Shown here in pieces: positions 43,207 to 51,626 of a DNA stretch of 64,000 bases. The translations under genes and the position numbers were made by a program. The stretch is from Streptomyces sp. HUAS CB01 (GTDB taxonomy: Bacteria; Actinomycetota; Actinomycetes; Streptomycetales; Streptomycetaceae). The notes beneath the pieces are model-generated. The model worked only from the letters and a program-made list of their open reading frames with translations. It searched no databases and had not been told where the DNA came from. Every line of letters begins with the position of its first letter. The stretch's first letter is position 1. The stretch covers positions 3,271,001 to 3,335,000 of the forward strand of contig NZ_CP129137.1 in NCBI RefSeq assembly GCF_030406905.1, given 5' to 3'.

Positions 43207-44156
43207 CGCGGGCTCCCTTGCTGGGTGAGTGCGCGGTCCAGGGGGATGTCCGCGGTCACCAGGACCGCGGCGGGATCGAGATCGGAGGGCGTGGGCATCA
43301 CGCTGCCCGGGAGCTGGACGGCGGCCGCGCCGTGGGCGACGGCCGCCGTCAGGGCGTCCTCGCCGTCGCCGCCCGCGGCCAGGAACCCGGCCAGGGACGC
43401 GTCGCCGGCCCCGACGTCGCTCCGTACGGCGGCGACGGAGGCGGCTCCGTAGAAGGTGCCGGCGGCGGAGACGAGCAACTGCCCGTCGGCCCCGAGGCTG
43501 GCCAGCACCGCGCCCGCGCCGAGCGTGCGCAGTTCCTCCGCGGCCTTCACGGCGTCGCCGACGGTCGCCAGCGGACGGCCGACGGCCTCGGCGAGCTCGG
43601 CGGCGTTCGGCTTGACGACGTCGGGTCGCGCGGAGAGCGCGGCCGTGAGGGACGGCCCGGAGGTGTCCAGCGCGACGCGGGCGCCCGATTCATGCGCACG
43701 GGCGACGAGTTCGGCGTACCAGGACGGCGTCAGGCCGCGCGGCAGACTGCCGCAGCAGGCGATCCAGTCGGCGGTGCGGGACTGCGCGGCGACGGCCGAG
43801 AGCAGCGCCTGCGACTCGTCCGGCGTGAGTTCGGGCCCGGGGGCGTTGATCTTCGTCAGGGTGCCGTCGGATTCGGCGAGCGCGATGTTGGAGCGGGTCA
43901 CTCCGGTGATGGGGACGGCCGCGGTCTCGATGCCCTGTCCGGCGAGGAGTTCCGCGACGAGTGCTCCGGGGGCGCCACCGAGCGGCAGGACGGCGACGGT
44001 GCGGTGTCCTGCCGCCGCGACCGCCCGCGACACGTTCACGCCCTTGCCGCCGGGGTCCATGCGTTCGCCGGTGGCCCGCAGCACGTTGCCGCGCGCCAGT
44101 TCGGGGATCTCGTACGTCCGGTCCAGCGAGGGGTTCGGGGTGACGGTGAGAATCAT
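43203..44156 (-). CDS. fruK: 1-phosphofructokinase
   Basis: This 317-aa PfkB-family kinase converts fructose-1-phosphate to fructose-1,6-bisphosphate. It starts MILTVTPNPSLDRTYEI, the usual 1-PFK N-terminus, has GGKGVNVSRAVAAAGH for the sugar phosphate, GSLPRGL, VKPNAAELAEAVG, and the catalytic GAGDASLAGFLA with its Asp base. Both ends are coupled by ATGA overlaps, to fruR upstream and fruA downstream. Confidence 0.95.
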   Translation of the reverse strand: MILTVTPNPSLDRTYEIPELARGNVLRATGERMDPGGKGVNVSRAVAAAGHRTVAVLPLGGAPGALVAELLAGQGIETAAVPITGVTRSNIALAESDGTLTKINAPGPELTPDESQALLSAVAAQSRTADWIACCGSLPRGLTPSWYAELVARAHESGARVALDTSGPSLTAALSARPDVVKPNAAELAEAVGRPLATVGDAVKAAEELRTLGAGAVLASLGADGQLLVSAAGTFYGAASVAAVRSDVGAGDASLAGFLAAGGDGEDALTAAVAHGAAAVQLPGSVMPTPSDLDPAAVLVTADIPLDRALTQQGSPR

Positions 44157-44914
44157 GTACGTACTACTTCCGTGCCCGCGGCCTCGACGGCCGCGGCGTC
44201 CTCGGGGCTGAGCCCGCTGTCCGTGATGAGCAGATCGACGTCGGCGAGTCCGGCGAAGCGGGCGAAGTGCTCCTCGCCGTACTTCGCGGAGTCCGCGAGG
44301 AGCACGACGCGCCGCGCGGCGGCGACGACGGCCCGCTTGACCGCGGCCTCGGCCAGGTCGGGTGTGGTGAGCCCGCTGCCGGCGGAGAAGCCGTTCGTGC
44401 CGAGGAAGACCACATCGGCCCGGATCTCCCCGTACGCCCGCAGCGCCCACGCGTCGACTGCGGCCCGGGTGCGGTGCCGGACGCGGCCGCCGACGAGGTG
44501 GAGGTCGATGCCGGGGTGGTCGGCGAGCCGCGCGGCGGCGGGGAGGGCGTGGGTGACGACGGTGAGCGAGCACTCCAGCGGGAACGCGGCGGCCAGTCGC
44601 GCCACGGTGGAACCGGCGTCGAGGATGACGCTGCCGTCCTCGGGGAGTTCGGCGAGGGCGGCCCGGGCTATGCGGTCCTTCTCGTCCGCGGCGGTGGACT
44701 CCCGCTCCGCGAGGTCGGGCTCGAAGTCGAGCCGGCCGGCCGGGATGGCCCCGCCGTGCACCCTGCGCACCAGACCGGCCCGGTCGAGCGCCTTCAGATC
44801 GCGCCGGATGGTCTCGGCGGTGACCTGGAACTCGTCGGCGAGCGAGAGCACCTCGACCCGGCCGCCTTCACGGGCGAGACGGAGGATCTCCTGCTGGCGC
44901 TCCGGTGCGTACAT
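44153..44914 (-). CDS. fruR: DeoR family regulator of the fructose operon
   Basis: This 253-aa regulator has the DeoR helix-turn-helix at the N-terminus (RQQEILRLAREGGRVEVLSLADEFQVTAETIRRDLKALDRAGLVRRVHGGA) and the sugar-phosphate sensor domain (ILDAGSTVARLAAAFP, VFLGTNGFSAGSGLTTPDLAEAAVKR). It is the first gene of fruR-fruK-fruA and probably represses the operon until fructose-1-phosphate rises. Identification of the effector comes from family knowledge. Confidence 0.93.
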   Translation of the reverse strand: MYAPERQQEILRLAREGGRVEVLSLADEFQVTAETIRRDLKALDRAGLVRRVHGGAIPAGRLDFEPDLAERESTAADEKDRIARAALAELPEDGSVILDAGSTVARLAAAFPLECSLTVVTHALPAAARLADHPGIDLHLVGGRVRHRTRAAVDAWALRAYGEIRADVVFLGTNGFSAGSGLTTPDLAEAAVKRAVVAAARRVVLLADSAKYGEEHFARFAGLADVDLLITDSGLSPEDAAAVEAAGTEVVRT

Positions 44915-44959
44915 GCGGGTGTACGTCCCTTCTATGCCCGAACCTGTGGTACCGGCGCC

Positions 44960-44994
44960 AGCCTACGCCCCGATTTCCCCAAAGTAAACATACT
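44960..44994 (-). promoter_or_regulatory. Probable fru operon promoter with overlapping dyad
   Basis: Read on the minus strand: TTTACT (44983-44988), 17-bp spacer, TAGGCT (44960-44965), 46 nt upstream of the fruR ATG. A short dyad AGTA-N4-TACT (44983-44994) covers the -35 and could be the FruR operator. Confidence 0.5.
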
Positions 44995-45156
44995 CGGACT
45001 TGAAACGGGCACAGTCGGGCGCCCCGGCCGGAGATGGCTCCCGAAGCTCCCGGCCACCGGACCGCAGCCGACCGGGCATGTGCCGGAGTGCGCACGGCCG
45101 TCGCCGCCGCGCACCGGGCCTGCACCCGTCGTACGGGCCGGGCCGTGGACGACGAA

Positions 45157-45188
45157 GGCCCGGTCCCGGGTTTCCCCGGCACCGGGCC
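45157..45188 (-). terminator. Hairpin after the MFS exporter gene
   Basis: An 8-bp stem GGCCCGGT/ACCGGGCC is extended by 5 bp after one mismatch, with a TTTC loop. It lies 40 nt downstream of the stop of the minus-strand MFS gene. Confidence 0.6.
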
Positions 45189-45227
45189 GCGCGGGGCGCA
45201 AGCGGCAGCGCCCTCGGACCGGACGGC

Positions 45228-46826
45228 TCAGTGCGACAGCGCCGGCTGCTGCCGTTCCCCCTCCGCCCCCGCGTCCGGGCCCCCGTCCGCCGCCGTACCG
45301 GAGTCCGCCCCGGAGGCGCTCTCCTCCGTCCCGGCCGTGCTCCCCGCGCCTTCGAGGTGCTGAGCGGGGCGCGCGGGCAGGGCGAACATCATCAGGAAGA
45401 TCACGGCGAGCACCGCCACGACCCACCACAGCGAGCCCTGGAAGGCGTCCGCGAACGCCCGGCCCACCGCGCTCTGCGAGGTGAGCGGCGTCTTGTCCAC
45501 GACCGTGAAGAAGACGACCGAGACCAGGCCGAGGCCAAGGGCGTTGCCCATCTGCCCCGTGGTGTTGATCAGCCCGGACGCCGAGCCCGCGTGCTCACGC
45601 GGCACGTCCGACAGGACCGCGTCCGTCAGCGGCGCCACGATCAGCCCCATCCCCAGGCCCATGATCACCAGCGGTGCCGTCATCTGCCAGGGCTCGATGC
45701 CCGTGCCGTACCGGCCGGCTTCCCAGATGTAGAGGAGCAGCCCGGACGCCATGGTCAGCGCACCCGCCTGCAGCACCTTCCGACCGAAGCGCGGCACCAG
45801 CTTCTGCACGGAGATCCCGGCGGCCAGCGAGACCGCTATGGAGAACGGCACGCCGGTCAGTCCGGCCTTGAGCGGGCTCCAGCCCAGGCCGATCTGCATG
45901 TACAGCGTCCACACCAGGAAGAAGATGCCCAGGACCACACCGAAGGTGAGCTGCACGGCGACACCGGCGGCGAAGCTCTTCACCCGGAACAGCGACAGTT
46001 CCACGAGCGGGGAACCGTCCTTGCGCGTCTTGTGCCGCTCGTAGGCCACGAACGCGGCGAACACGAGCGGGCTCGCCGCCATGCACAGATGACCCCACAG
46101 CGGCCAGCCGAGCTCCCGTCCGCGCGTGAGCGGGTAGATCAGCATCAGCAGTCCGGTGGTCACGAGCGCGACACCGACGAGGTCGAGCCGGAGCGCCTTC
46201 TCGGCACGGGACTCGGTGATGAACTTCCGGCCGAGCAGGAGGCCGGCGACACCGACCGGCAGGTTGATCAGGAAGATCGGCCGCCACTCCAGGCCGAACA
46301 GGTTCCACTGGGTCAGCAGGGCGCCGAGCAGCGGACCGGAGACCGCTCCGAGACCGACGACCGCCCCGAACATCCCGAAGACCTTGCCGCGCTCGTGGGC
46401 GGGGAAGGTCACATGGACGATCGCGAGGACCTGGGGGACCATCATCGCGGCCATCGCGCCCTGCAGAAGCCGCGAGGCGACCAGCATCTCGGGTCCGGCG
46501 GCCAGTCCGCAGAGCGCCGAGGCGATCGTGAAGCCGCTGATTCCGATCAGGAAGAGCCGCTTGCGGCCGTAGATGTCACCGAGCCGCCCACCAGTGATCA
46601 GGCCGGCGGCGAAGGCGAGTGCGTAGCCGGCGGTGATCCACTGGATCGCGCCGAACGACGCACCGAGGTCGTGCTCGATCGACGGGATCGCGATGTTGAC
46701 GATGGTCACGTCGACCAGGTCCATGAAGGCCGCGGTCATGACGATGGCGAGGGCGGTCCAGCGGCGCCGGTCGGGAGCGGCCGTGAGGTCGGGAGCCGTA
46801 TCCGGTACGGCGGCGTGGGAGCTCAT
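45228..46826 (-). CDS. MFS transporter, DHA2-type (EmrB/QacA-like) multidrug exporter
   Basis: This 532-aa exporter has 14 predicted helices. Motif A reads GGRLGDIYGRKRLFLIG, helix 1 carries the FMDLVDVTIVNIAIPS motif of DHA2 drug exporters, and motif C-like GAVVGLGAVSGPLLGALL follows. A 45-residue acidic tail (SASGADSGTAADGGPDAG) ends the protein. The divergent WYL regulator and the dyad between them suggest local control. The drug spectrum is unknown. ATG at 46826. Confidence 0.92.
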   Translation of the reverse strand: MSSHAAVPDTAPDLTAAPDRRRWTALAIVMTAAFMDLVDVTIVNIAIPSIEHDLGASFGAIQWITAGYALAFAAGLITGGRLGDIYGRKRLFLIGISGFTIASALCGLAAGPEMLVASRLLQGAMAAMMVPQVLAIVHVTFPAHERGKVFGMFGAVVGLGAVSGPLLGALLTQWNLFGLEWRPIFLINLPVGVAGLLLGRKFITESRAEKALRLDLVGVALVTTGLLMLIYPLTRGRELGWPLWGHLCMAASPLVFAAFVAYERHKTRKDGSPLVELSLFRVKSFAAGVAVQLTFGVVLGIFFLVWTLYMQIGLGWSPLKAGLTGVPFSIAVSLAAGISVQKLVPRFGRKVLQAGALTMASGLLLYIWEAGRYGTGIEPWQMTAPLVIMGLGMGLIVAPLTDAVLSDVPREHAGSASGLINTTGQMGNALGLGLVSVVFFTVVDKTPLTSQSAVGRAFADAFQGSLWWVVAVLAVIFLMMFALPARPAQHLEGAGSTAGTEESASGADSGTAADGGPDAGAEGERQQPALSH

Positions 46827-46848
46827 GCGGAGGAAGCTAGTGCGGATG

Positions 46849-46867
46849 TAGGACAGTCTGTGTCCTA
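46849..46867. promoter_or_regulatory. Operator between the MFS exporter and the WYL regulator
   Basis: A perfect dyad has arms TAGGACA and TGTCCTA and a 5-bp centre, 23 nt from each start codon. Its symmetric position suits control of both genes by the WYL protein. Confidence 0.65.
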
Positions 46868-46889
46868 GAAGCCTGGCAGTCTGGCACCC

Positions 46890-47852
46890 ATGACGGATAC
46901 GCCGGCACGACTGCTGAATCTGCTGTCCCTCCTCCAGACGCCGCGCGAGTGGCCGGGCAGCGAACTCGCCGAACGGCTTCAGGTCAGCCCGCGCACGATC
47001 CGCCGGGACATCGACCGGCTGCGTGACCTCGGCTATCCCGTCGAGGCGACGAAGGGAGCGGTGGGCGGGTACCGGCTCGTCGCGGGAGCCGCGATGCCGC
47101 CGCTGCTCCTCGACGACGAGGAGGCCGTCGCGATCGCCGTGGGGCTGCGGGCAGGCGCCGGCCACGCCATCGAGGGCGTGGACGAGGCTTCCGTACGGGC
47201 CCTGGCCAAGCTGGAGCAGGTGCTGCCGGCCCGGCTGCGCCACCGCGTGTCCAGCCTCCAGAACGCGACCATCCCGCTCACCCGCGGCGACGGAGCCACC
47301 GTCGACCCGCGCACCCTGACCGCCCTCGCGGCGACCGTGACCGGACGGGAGCGGCTCCGGTTCGACTACCGCTCCGGGGAGGGCGCGGAGTCGAAGCGGC
47401 TGGTCGAGCCGTACCGGCTGGTCTCGACCGGGCGTCGGTGGTACCTGGTGGCGTACGACCTGGGTCGCGAGGACTGGCGGACGTTCCGGGTCGACCGGGT
47501 CCGGGACCCGTTCGCGACCGGTGCCCGCTTCACCCCGCGCGAGCTGCCGACGGGCGGCGACGCGGCGGAGTTCTTCTCCGCCTCCATGGCCCGCAACCAG
47601 CCCGAACTGGCCCTGGACATCAGCTTCGCGGCACCGGCGGAACGCGTCTCCTCCCGGCTGCCCGGCTACCTCGGCACTCCGGAGCCGACGGGGCCGGACA
47701 CCTGCCGGCTGCGCAGCCGGTCGCAGGACTCACTGGAGTGGATCGCGCTGCGGCTGGCCCTGGTCGACTGCGAGTTCACCGTCCACCACCCCCCGGCGCT
47801 CTCCGAGCACCTGAGGGAGATGGGTGCGCGCCTCACGCGGGCGAGCGCCTAG
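46890..47852 (+). CDS. HTH/WYL-domain transcriptional regulator (YafY type)
   Basis: This 320-aa regulator has an N-terminal winged helix (LLNLLSLLQTPREWPGSELAERLQVSPRTIRRDIDRLRDLGYPVEA) and a WYL ligand-sensing domain around residues 145-225: RFDYRSGE, EPYRLVSTGRRWYLVAYDLGREDWRTFRVDRV. A C-terminal WCX-like extension follows. It is divergent from the DHA2 exporter. The ATG has no ribosome site; CAGTCT lies 7 nt upstream and may be a weak -10 of a leaderless gene. Confidence 0.92.
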   Translation: MTDTPARLLNLLSLLQTPREWPGSELAERLQVSPRTIRRDIDRLRDLGYPVEATKGAVGGYRLVAGAAMPPLLLDDEEAVAIAVGLRAGAGHAIEGVDEASVRALAKLEQVLPARLRHRVSSLQNATIPLTRGDGATVDPRTLTALAATVTGRERLRFDYRSGEGAESKRLVEPYRLVSTGRRWYLVAYDLGREDWRTFRVDRVRDPFATGARFTPRELPTGGDAAEFFSASMARNQPELALDISFAAPAERVSSRLPGYLGTPEPTGPDTCRLRSRSQDSLEWIALRLALVDCEFTVHHPPALSEHLREMGARLTRASA

Positions 47853-47904
47853 GGAGTGCTGCGGAAGGGGATCGCCTGTCAGACCCGCCTGGGATGCTCC
47901 GAGC

Positions 47905-48360
47905 ATGGAGATGACCGTGCAGCTGACGATCGACTGCTCCGATCCGCAGAGAATGGTGGCTTTCTGGGCCGAGGCCCTGGGCTACGTGCCTGAGCCTGCG
48001 CCGGGCGGGCACGCCACGTGGCGTTCCTACTGGGCGGCAGTGGGGGTGCCCGATGCAGAGTTGCCGGCCGGTGCCGGGGACATTCCGGAGTCGATCATCG
48101 ATCCCGCAGGACGTGGACCGAGGGTGTGGTTCCAGCAGGTCCCCGAGCCGAAGGTCGCCAAGAACCGGTGGCACTTCGACCTGAAGGTCGGTGGGGGCCG
48201 TGACGTCCCGCTGGACGTCCGCGCACAGCGGGTCAACGCTACGGTGGAACGGCTGGTCAAAGCTGGTGCCACCGTGCTGCGGATCAAGGATGAGCCGGAC
48301 ATGGGGCTCTACGCCGCCGCCATGCAGGACCCCGAGGGCAACGAATTCGACATCGTCTGA
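47905..48360 (+). CDS. VOC family protein (glyoxalase-like domain)
   Basis: This 151-aa single-domain protein has the vicinal-oxygen-chelate pattern of the glyoxalase-like type: VQLTIDCSDPQRMVAFWAEALGYV, WFQQVPEPKVAKNRWHFDLKV with the usual NR.H.DL motif, then RVNATVERLVKAGATVL and MQDPEGNEFDIV. Two such modules often form a metal site in a dimer. No substrate can be assigned. The ATG at 47905 opens the first strand; an upstream frame extension has no homology. Confidence 0.9.
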   Translation: MEMTVQLTIDCSDPQRMVAFWAEALGYVPEPAPGGHATWRSYWAAVGVPDAELPAGAGDIPESIIDPAGRGPRVWFQQVPEPKVAKNRWHFDLKVGGGRDVPLDVRAQRVNATVERLVKAGATVLRIKDEPDMGLYAAAMQDPEGNEFDIV

Positions 48361-48381
48361 GGGCCGTTGCAGCGGCGCTGG

Positions 48382-48660
48382 TCACAGCCGCTCCATGAGG
48401 GCTGCGAGCAGCACGGTCGCTTCGTGGCGGACGGCGGGTTCGTCGTACCGAGTGGCAACGGCCCGTCGGCGCTCGAGCCGGTTGGTCCCGCACTCGACCG
48501 CGTGCCGCTGCTTGGGCCGGCAGACGGTGGAGTCGACGTTGACCTCCCACGTGGTCACGCCCTTCGCGCCCGCCTCGGCCTGGAGCTGGGTCAGGATCCT
48601 CGCCCAGGTGCCGTCCCGCTGCCAGCGCCGGAACAGGTGGCGAAGACCCGCGGGAAAGCA
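48382..48660 (-). pseudogene. IS5-type transposase remnant
   Basis: The minus strand encodes [18 protein letters not shown], then [12 protein letters not shown] with the first catalytic Asp region of IS5-family transposases. The frame then jumps straight to a C-terminal tail ([26 protein letters not shown]). The middle of the transposase is deleted and the N-terminus is missing. No inverted repeats are evident. It is a relic between the VOC gene and hrdD. Confidence 0.75.
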
Positions 48661-48758
48661 GCGGGAGAGCACGGGAGCGCGAAGGCCGCCGGGGCGGCGG
48701 CAGGAGTCGACGGGATCCGGACGGGAAGACCCCGACACCGGGCATTCGGACAGCGGAA

Positions 48759-48792
48759 GACCCCGGCACCGGGGGGGAAGGGTGCCGGGGTC
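48759..48792 (-). terminator. Terminator of hrdD
   Basis: A perfect 12-bp stem GACCCCGGCACC/GGTGCCGGGGTC has a 10-nt loop, 36 nt after the hrdD stop. A near copy of its left arm (GGAAGACCCCGACACCGGG, 48724-48742) lies beyond it. Confidence 0.75.
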
Positions 48793-48828
48793 GTTCAGGG
48801 GGTGGCAGGGGCACGGCCCCCGCCGCCG

Positions 48829-49830
48829 TCATGCCGCTTCGTCGAAGCCCGTGTCACGGGCCATCCGCTTCAGCTCCAGCAGAGCGTGCTTCTCGATCTG
48901 CCGGATGCGCTCACGCGTGAGGCCGTGCTCCTTGCCGACCTCGGTCAGCGTGCGCTCGCGGCCGTCCTCGATGCCGTACCGCATCCGGATGATCGAGGCG
49001 GTGCGGTGGTCGAGCCGGTCGATGAGGTCGTCGAGCTCCTCACTGCGCAGCAGCGTCAGCACGGACTGCTCCGGGGACACCGCGGAGGTGTCCTCCAGCA
49101 GGTCGCCGAACTGCGTCTCGCCCTCGTCGTCCACGGACATGTTGAGCGAGACCGGGTCGCGGGCCCAGTCCAGTACGTCCGTGACCCGCTCCGGAGTCGA
49201 GCCCAGCTCCTCCGCCACCTCGGCCGGCTCGGGCTCGCGGCCGTGCTCGCGGTTGAACTCGCGCTGCACTCGACGGATCCGGCCCAGCTCCTCCACCAGG
49301 TGGACGGGAAGCCGGATCGTGCGGGACTGGTCCGCTATCGAGCGGGTGATGGCCTGGCGGATCCACCACGTGGCGTACGTGGAGAACTTGAAGCCCTTCG
49401 TGTAGTCGAACTTCTCCACCGCGCGGACCAGGCCGGCGTTGCCCTCCTGGATCAGATCGAGCAGTGGCAGTCCACTGCGCGGATAGCGCCGCGCGACGGC
49501 CACCACCAGGCGGAGGTTCGACTTGATGAAGATGTCCTTCGCGCGCTCGCCCGCGGCGACGAGCGCCTCGAGCTCCTCGTGCGTGGCACCGGCCGCGTCG
49601 CTCTCCACCTCACCGTCGAGGATCTGCCGGGCGTAGACACCCGCCTCGATCGTCTGGGAGAGCTCGACCTCCTTGGCGGCATCCAGCAGCGGCGTACGCG
49701 CGATCTCGTCGAGGTACATGCCGACCAGATCGCGGTCGGCGATCTCCCCGCTCGTGGAACGAACGCTGTCTGCTCCATCAGCCCCGGTCCCCTTGGCGGG
49801 CTTACGACGGGCGACGGCACGGGTTGCCAT
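48829..49830 (-). CDS. hrdD: RNA polymerase sigma factor HrdD-like (group 2 sigma-70)
   Basis: This 333-aa sigma factor is of the principal-like group. It has region 1.2 (DRDLVGMYLDEIARTPLL), region 2 (DLIQEGNAGLVRAVEKFDYTKGFKFSTYATWWIRQAI), region 3 and a full region 4.2 helix-turn-helix (LTEVGKEHGLTRERIRQIEKHALLEL). It lacks the long N-terminal extension of HrdB, and its opening MATRAVARRKP and length match HrdD as I remember it. HrdD is non-essential in S. coelicolor. A SigmaR-type promoter at 49892-49917 supports the call, since hrdD is a known SigmaR target. Confidence 0.88.
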   Translation of the reverse strand: MATRAVARRKPAKGTGADGADSVRSTSGEIADRDLVGMYLDEIARTPLLDAAKEVELSQTIEAGVYARQILDGEVESDAAGATHEELEALVAAGERAKDIFIKSNLRLVVAVARRYPRSGLPLLDLIQEGNAGLVRAVEKFDYTKGFKFSTYATWWIRQAITRSIADQSRTIRLPVHLVEELGRIRRVQREFNREHGREPEPAEVAEELGSTPERVTDVLDWARDPVSLNMSVDDEGETQFGDLLEDTSAVSPEQSVLTLLRSEELDDLIDRLDHRTASIIRMRYGIEDGRERTLTEVGKEHGLTRERIRQIEKHALLELKRMARDTGFDEAA

Positions 49831-50154
49831 GCGTGCTCCCTTGCTGAGTAGGTCGCGACACCCTTCCGGGTGCCCTGCATCCGAGGGAAACAACGACTGG
49901 AATCCGGACAGAATTCCCACGGGTGCATGGATTTTTGTGATCTTGCAGTACCCTGCCCCCGCCGCGGCGCTCATCCGTGCCGTCGCCCCTCCGGCAGACC
50001 CATCGCAGGCGCAGGTCAGAGGCACCTCTCGCCGCCGCATCCCCCACTCGTCAAGACGACGCGGGCCGCACTCCTGGTTGCTCCGTATACCCAGAAGGCC
50101 GGGATCATTCCGCCACCCGGGCGATCGCCCGCGCCGCCGCATCGGAACGGTCGC
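49831..50154. other. 324-bp upstream region of hrdD
   Basis: It contains the SigmaR-type promoter and otherwise no convincing frame. Other hrdD promoters may lie here but I cannot point to them with confidence. Confidence 0.5.
49892..49917 (-). promoter_or_regulatory. SigmaR-type promoter of hrdD
   Basis: Read on the minus strand: GGAAT, exactly 18 bp, GTT. This is the SigmaR consensus GGAAT-N18-GTT (thiol-oxidative stress). The -10 side is 62 nt upstream of the hrdD ATG. Confidence 0.75.
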
Positions 50155-50961
50155 TCAGCCGAACTGGACCGAGCGCTTCGCGAGCCCCATCCAGAACCCC
50201 TCGATGACGCTGCGCCCGCTCGGAAGATCGCCCTCGGAGGCGCCGAGGGTGACGAACAACGGGGCGAAGTGCTCCGTACGGGGGTGGGCGAGCCTGCCGG
50301 CCGGCGCCTTGCGCTCGAAGTCCAGCAGGGCGTCCACGTCCGCGGCGGCCAGCGCCCGCTGCCCCCAGTCGTCGAACTCGGCCGACCAGCCGGGCACTCC
50401 CGACTGCCGCAGCGCCGCCAGGTTGTGGGTGAAGAACCCGCTGCCGACGATCAGCACACCCTCGTCGCGCAGCGGCGCGAGCCTGCGCCCGATCTCCAGG
50501 AGCCGCTGCGGGTCGAGCGTCGGCATGGAGACCTGCAGGACGGGAATGTCGGCGCCGGGAAACATCTCGACGAGCGGGACGTAGGCCCCGTGGTCGAGGC
50601 CGCGGTCCGGGACGTCCTGCACGGGCGTACCCGGGGCGCGCAGCAGCTTGCGCACGGACTCGGCGAGCTCGGGCGCGCCGGGCGCCTCGTACCGCACCCG
50701 GTAGTAGTGCTCGGGGAAGCCCCAGAAGTCGTACACGAGCGGCACGGTCCGCGTCGCGCCGATCGCGAGGGGCGCCTCCTCCCAGTGGGCGGAGATCACG
50801 AGGATCGCCGTGGGCCCGGGCAGGGACGCCGACCAGTCGGCGAGCTCACCGGGCCACACCGGGTCGTCGGCGAGGGGCGGTGCGCCGTGCGAGAGATAGA
50901 GGGCGGGCATCCGTTCCGCGGGGGCGGCGGCGGTGATGCCGGCGGTGTCAGCAGCGTTCAC
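50155..50961 (-). CDS. DODA-type extradiol dioxygenase (LigB-like)
   Basis: This 268-aa enzyme belongs to the class III extradiol ring-opening family (DODA/YgiD). Metal ligands of the family are visible: His25 in LYLSHGAPP, His59 in ISAHWEE, and histidines in LDHGAYVPL, GFFTHNL and EHFAPLFV. The plant relative makes betalamic acid; bacterial members cleave catechols, and some may act on quinone or hydroquinone stress. The GTG start has GGAGG 7-8 nt upstream. It is divergent from a MarR gene, with a palindrome between. Confidence 0.9.
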   Translation of the reverse strand: MNAADTAGITAAAPAERMPALYLSHGAPPLADDPVWPGELADWSASLPGPTAILVISAHWEEAPLAIGATRTVPLVYDFWGFPEHYYRVRYEAPGAPELAESVRKLLRAPGTPVQDVPDRGLDHGAYVPLVEMFPGADIPVLQVSMPTLDPQRLLEIGRRLAPLRDEGVLIVGSGFFTHNLAALRQSGVPGWSAEFDDWGQRALAAADVDALLDFERKAPAGRLAHPRTEHFAPLFVTLGASEGDLPSGRSVIEGFWMGLAKRSVQFG

Positions 50962-50989
50962 GCGGGAGCCTCCCGGTACATGGACCGTA

Positions 50990-51007
50990 AACTTGAACCT
51001 TCAAGTT
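50990..51007. promoter_or_regulatory. MarR operator between the dioxygenase and marR genes
   Basis: A perfect 18-bp dyad AACTTGAA-CC-TTCAAGTT is visible. Two more half-sites (TTCAA-TA-TTCAA) follow near 51037-51048, close to the marR -10. Confidence 0.75.
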
Positions 51008-51057
51008 CCTCACCATGCACCCTACGCCGAGCTAGTTCAATATTCAAGAATTGGCCG

Positions 51058-51063
51058 TACGAT
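51058..51063 (+). promoter_or_regulatory. -10 element of leaderless marR
   Basis: TACGAT is followed by 6 nt and the ATG at 51070. No ribosome site is present. Confidence 0.6.
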
Positions 51064-51069
51064 AGATGC

Positions 51070-51576
51070 ATGACCACGGCACCGAACTCGGGCGAACCCC
51101 GCTGGCTCACCGACGAGGAGCAGCGTGTGTGGCGCTCGTACCTGCACGCCACCACTCTTCTCGAGGACAGTCTCGACAGGCAGCTCCAGCGGGACGCGGG
51201 CATGCCACACGTCTACTACGGCCTGCTCGTCCAGCTCGCCGAGGCCCCGCGTCGCCGTTTGCGCATGACGGAACTCGCCAAGGACGCCAAGATCACCCGG
51301 TCCCGGCTCTCACATGCGGTCGCCCGACTGGAGAAGAACGGCTGGGTACGACGCGAGGACTGTCCGAACGACAGGCGGGGGCAGAACGCCTGCCTGACGG
51401 AGAAGGGCTTCGAGGTCCTGCAGAAGGCGGCGCCGGGTCATGTCGCGGCCGTACGGCAGGCGGTCTTCGACCGGCTCAGCTCCGAGCAGGTGCGCCAGCT
51501 GGGCGAGATCACCCGGATCATGGCCGAGAGCCTCCAGCCGGACGGCACCGACGTCGACCTCCCCTGGCTGCGCTGA
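51070..51576 (+). CDS. MarR family transcriptional regulator
   Basis: This 168-aa winged-helix regulator has the MarR pattern: VYYGLLVQLAEAPRRRLRMTELAKDAKITRSRLSHAVARLEKNGWVRREDCPNDRRGQNACLTEKG, with the recognition helix RSRLSHAVARLEKNG and the wing DCPNDRRG. One Cys in the wing could be redox-active, but a lone cysteine proves nothing. It is divergent from the DODA dioxygenase across a perfect operator, so it very likely represses that gene and itself. Confidence 0.93.
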   Translation: MTTAPNSGEPRWLTDEEQRVWRSYLHATTLLEDSLDRQLQRDAGMPHVYYGLLVQLAEAPRRRLRMTELAKDAKITRSRLSHAVARLEKNGWVRREDCPNDRRGQNACLTEKGFEVLQKAAPGHVAAVRQAVFDRLSSEQVRQLGEITRIMAESLQPDGTDVDLPWLR

Positions 51577-51626
51577 CCGAGGGAAGGACCTGGTCCGTAC
51601 CGGACCGGGGTGTTTGACCAACGTGG

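Larger units (their letters stand above)
44915..45227. other. 313-bp spacer between fruR and the MFS gene
   Basis: It holds the fru promoter (44960-44994) next to fruR and the hairpin at 45157-45188 after the MFS gene. I see no gene in it. Confidence 0.6.

Noticed and set aside
48829..49830. Principal sigma factor HrdB
   Set aside because: The protein has 333 residues and lacks the long N-terminal extension of HrdB. Its start, length and SigmaR promoter fit HrdD better.
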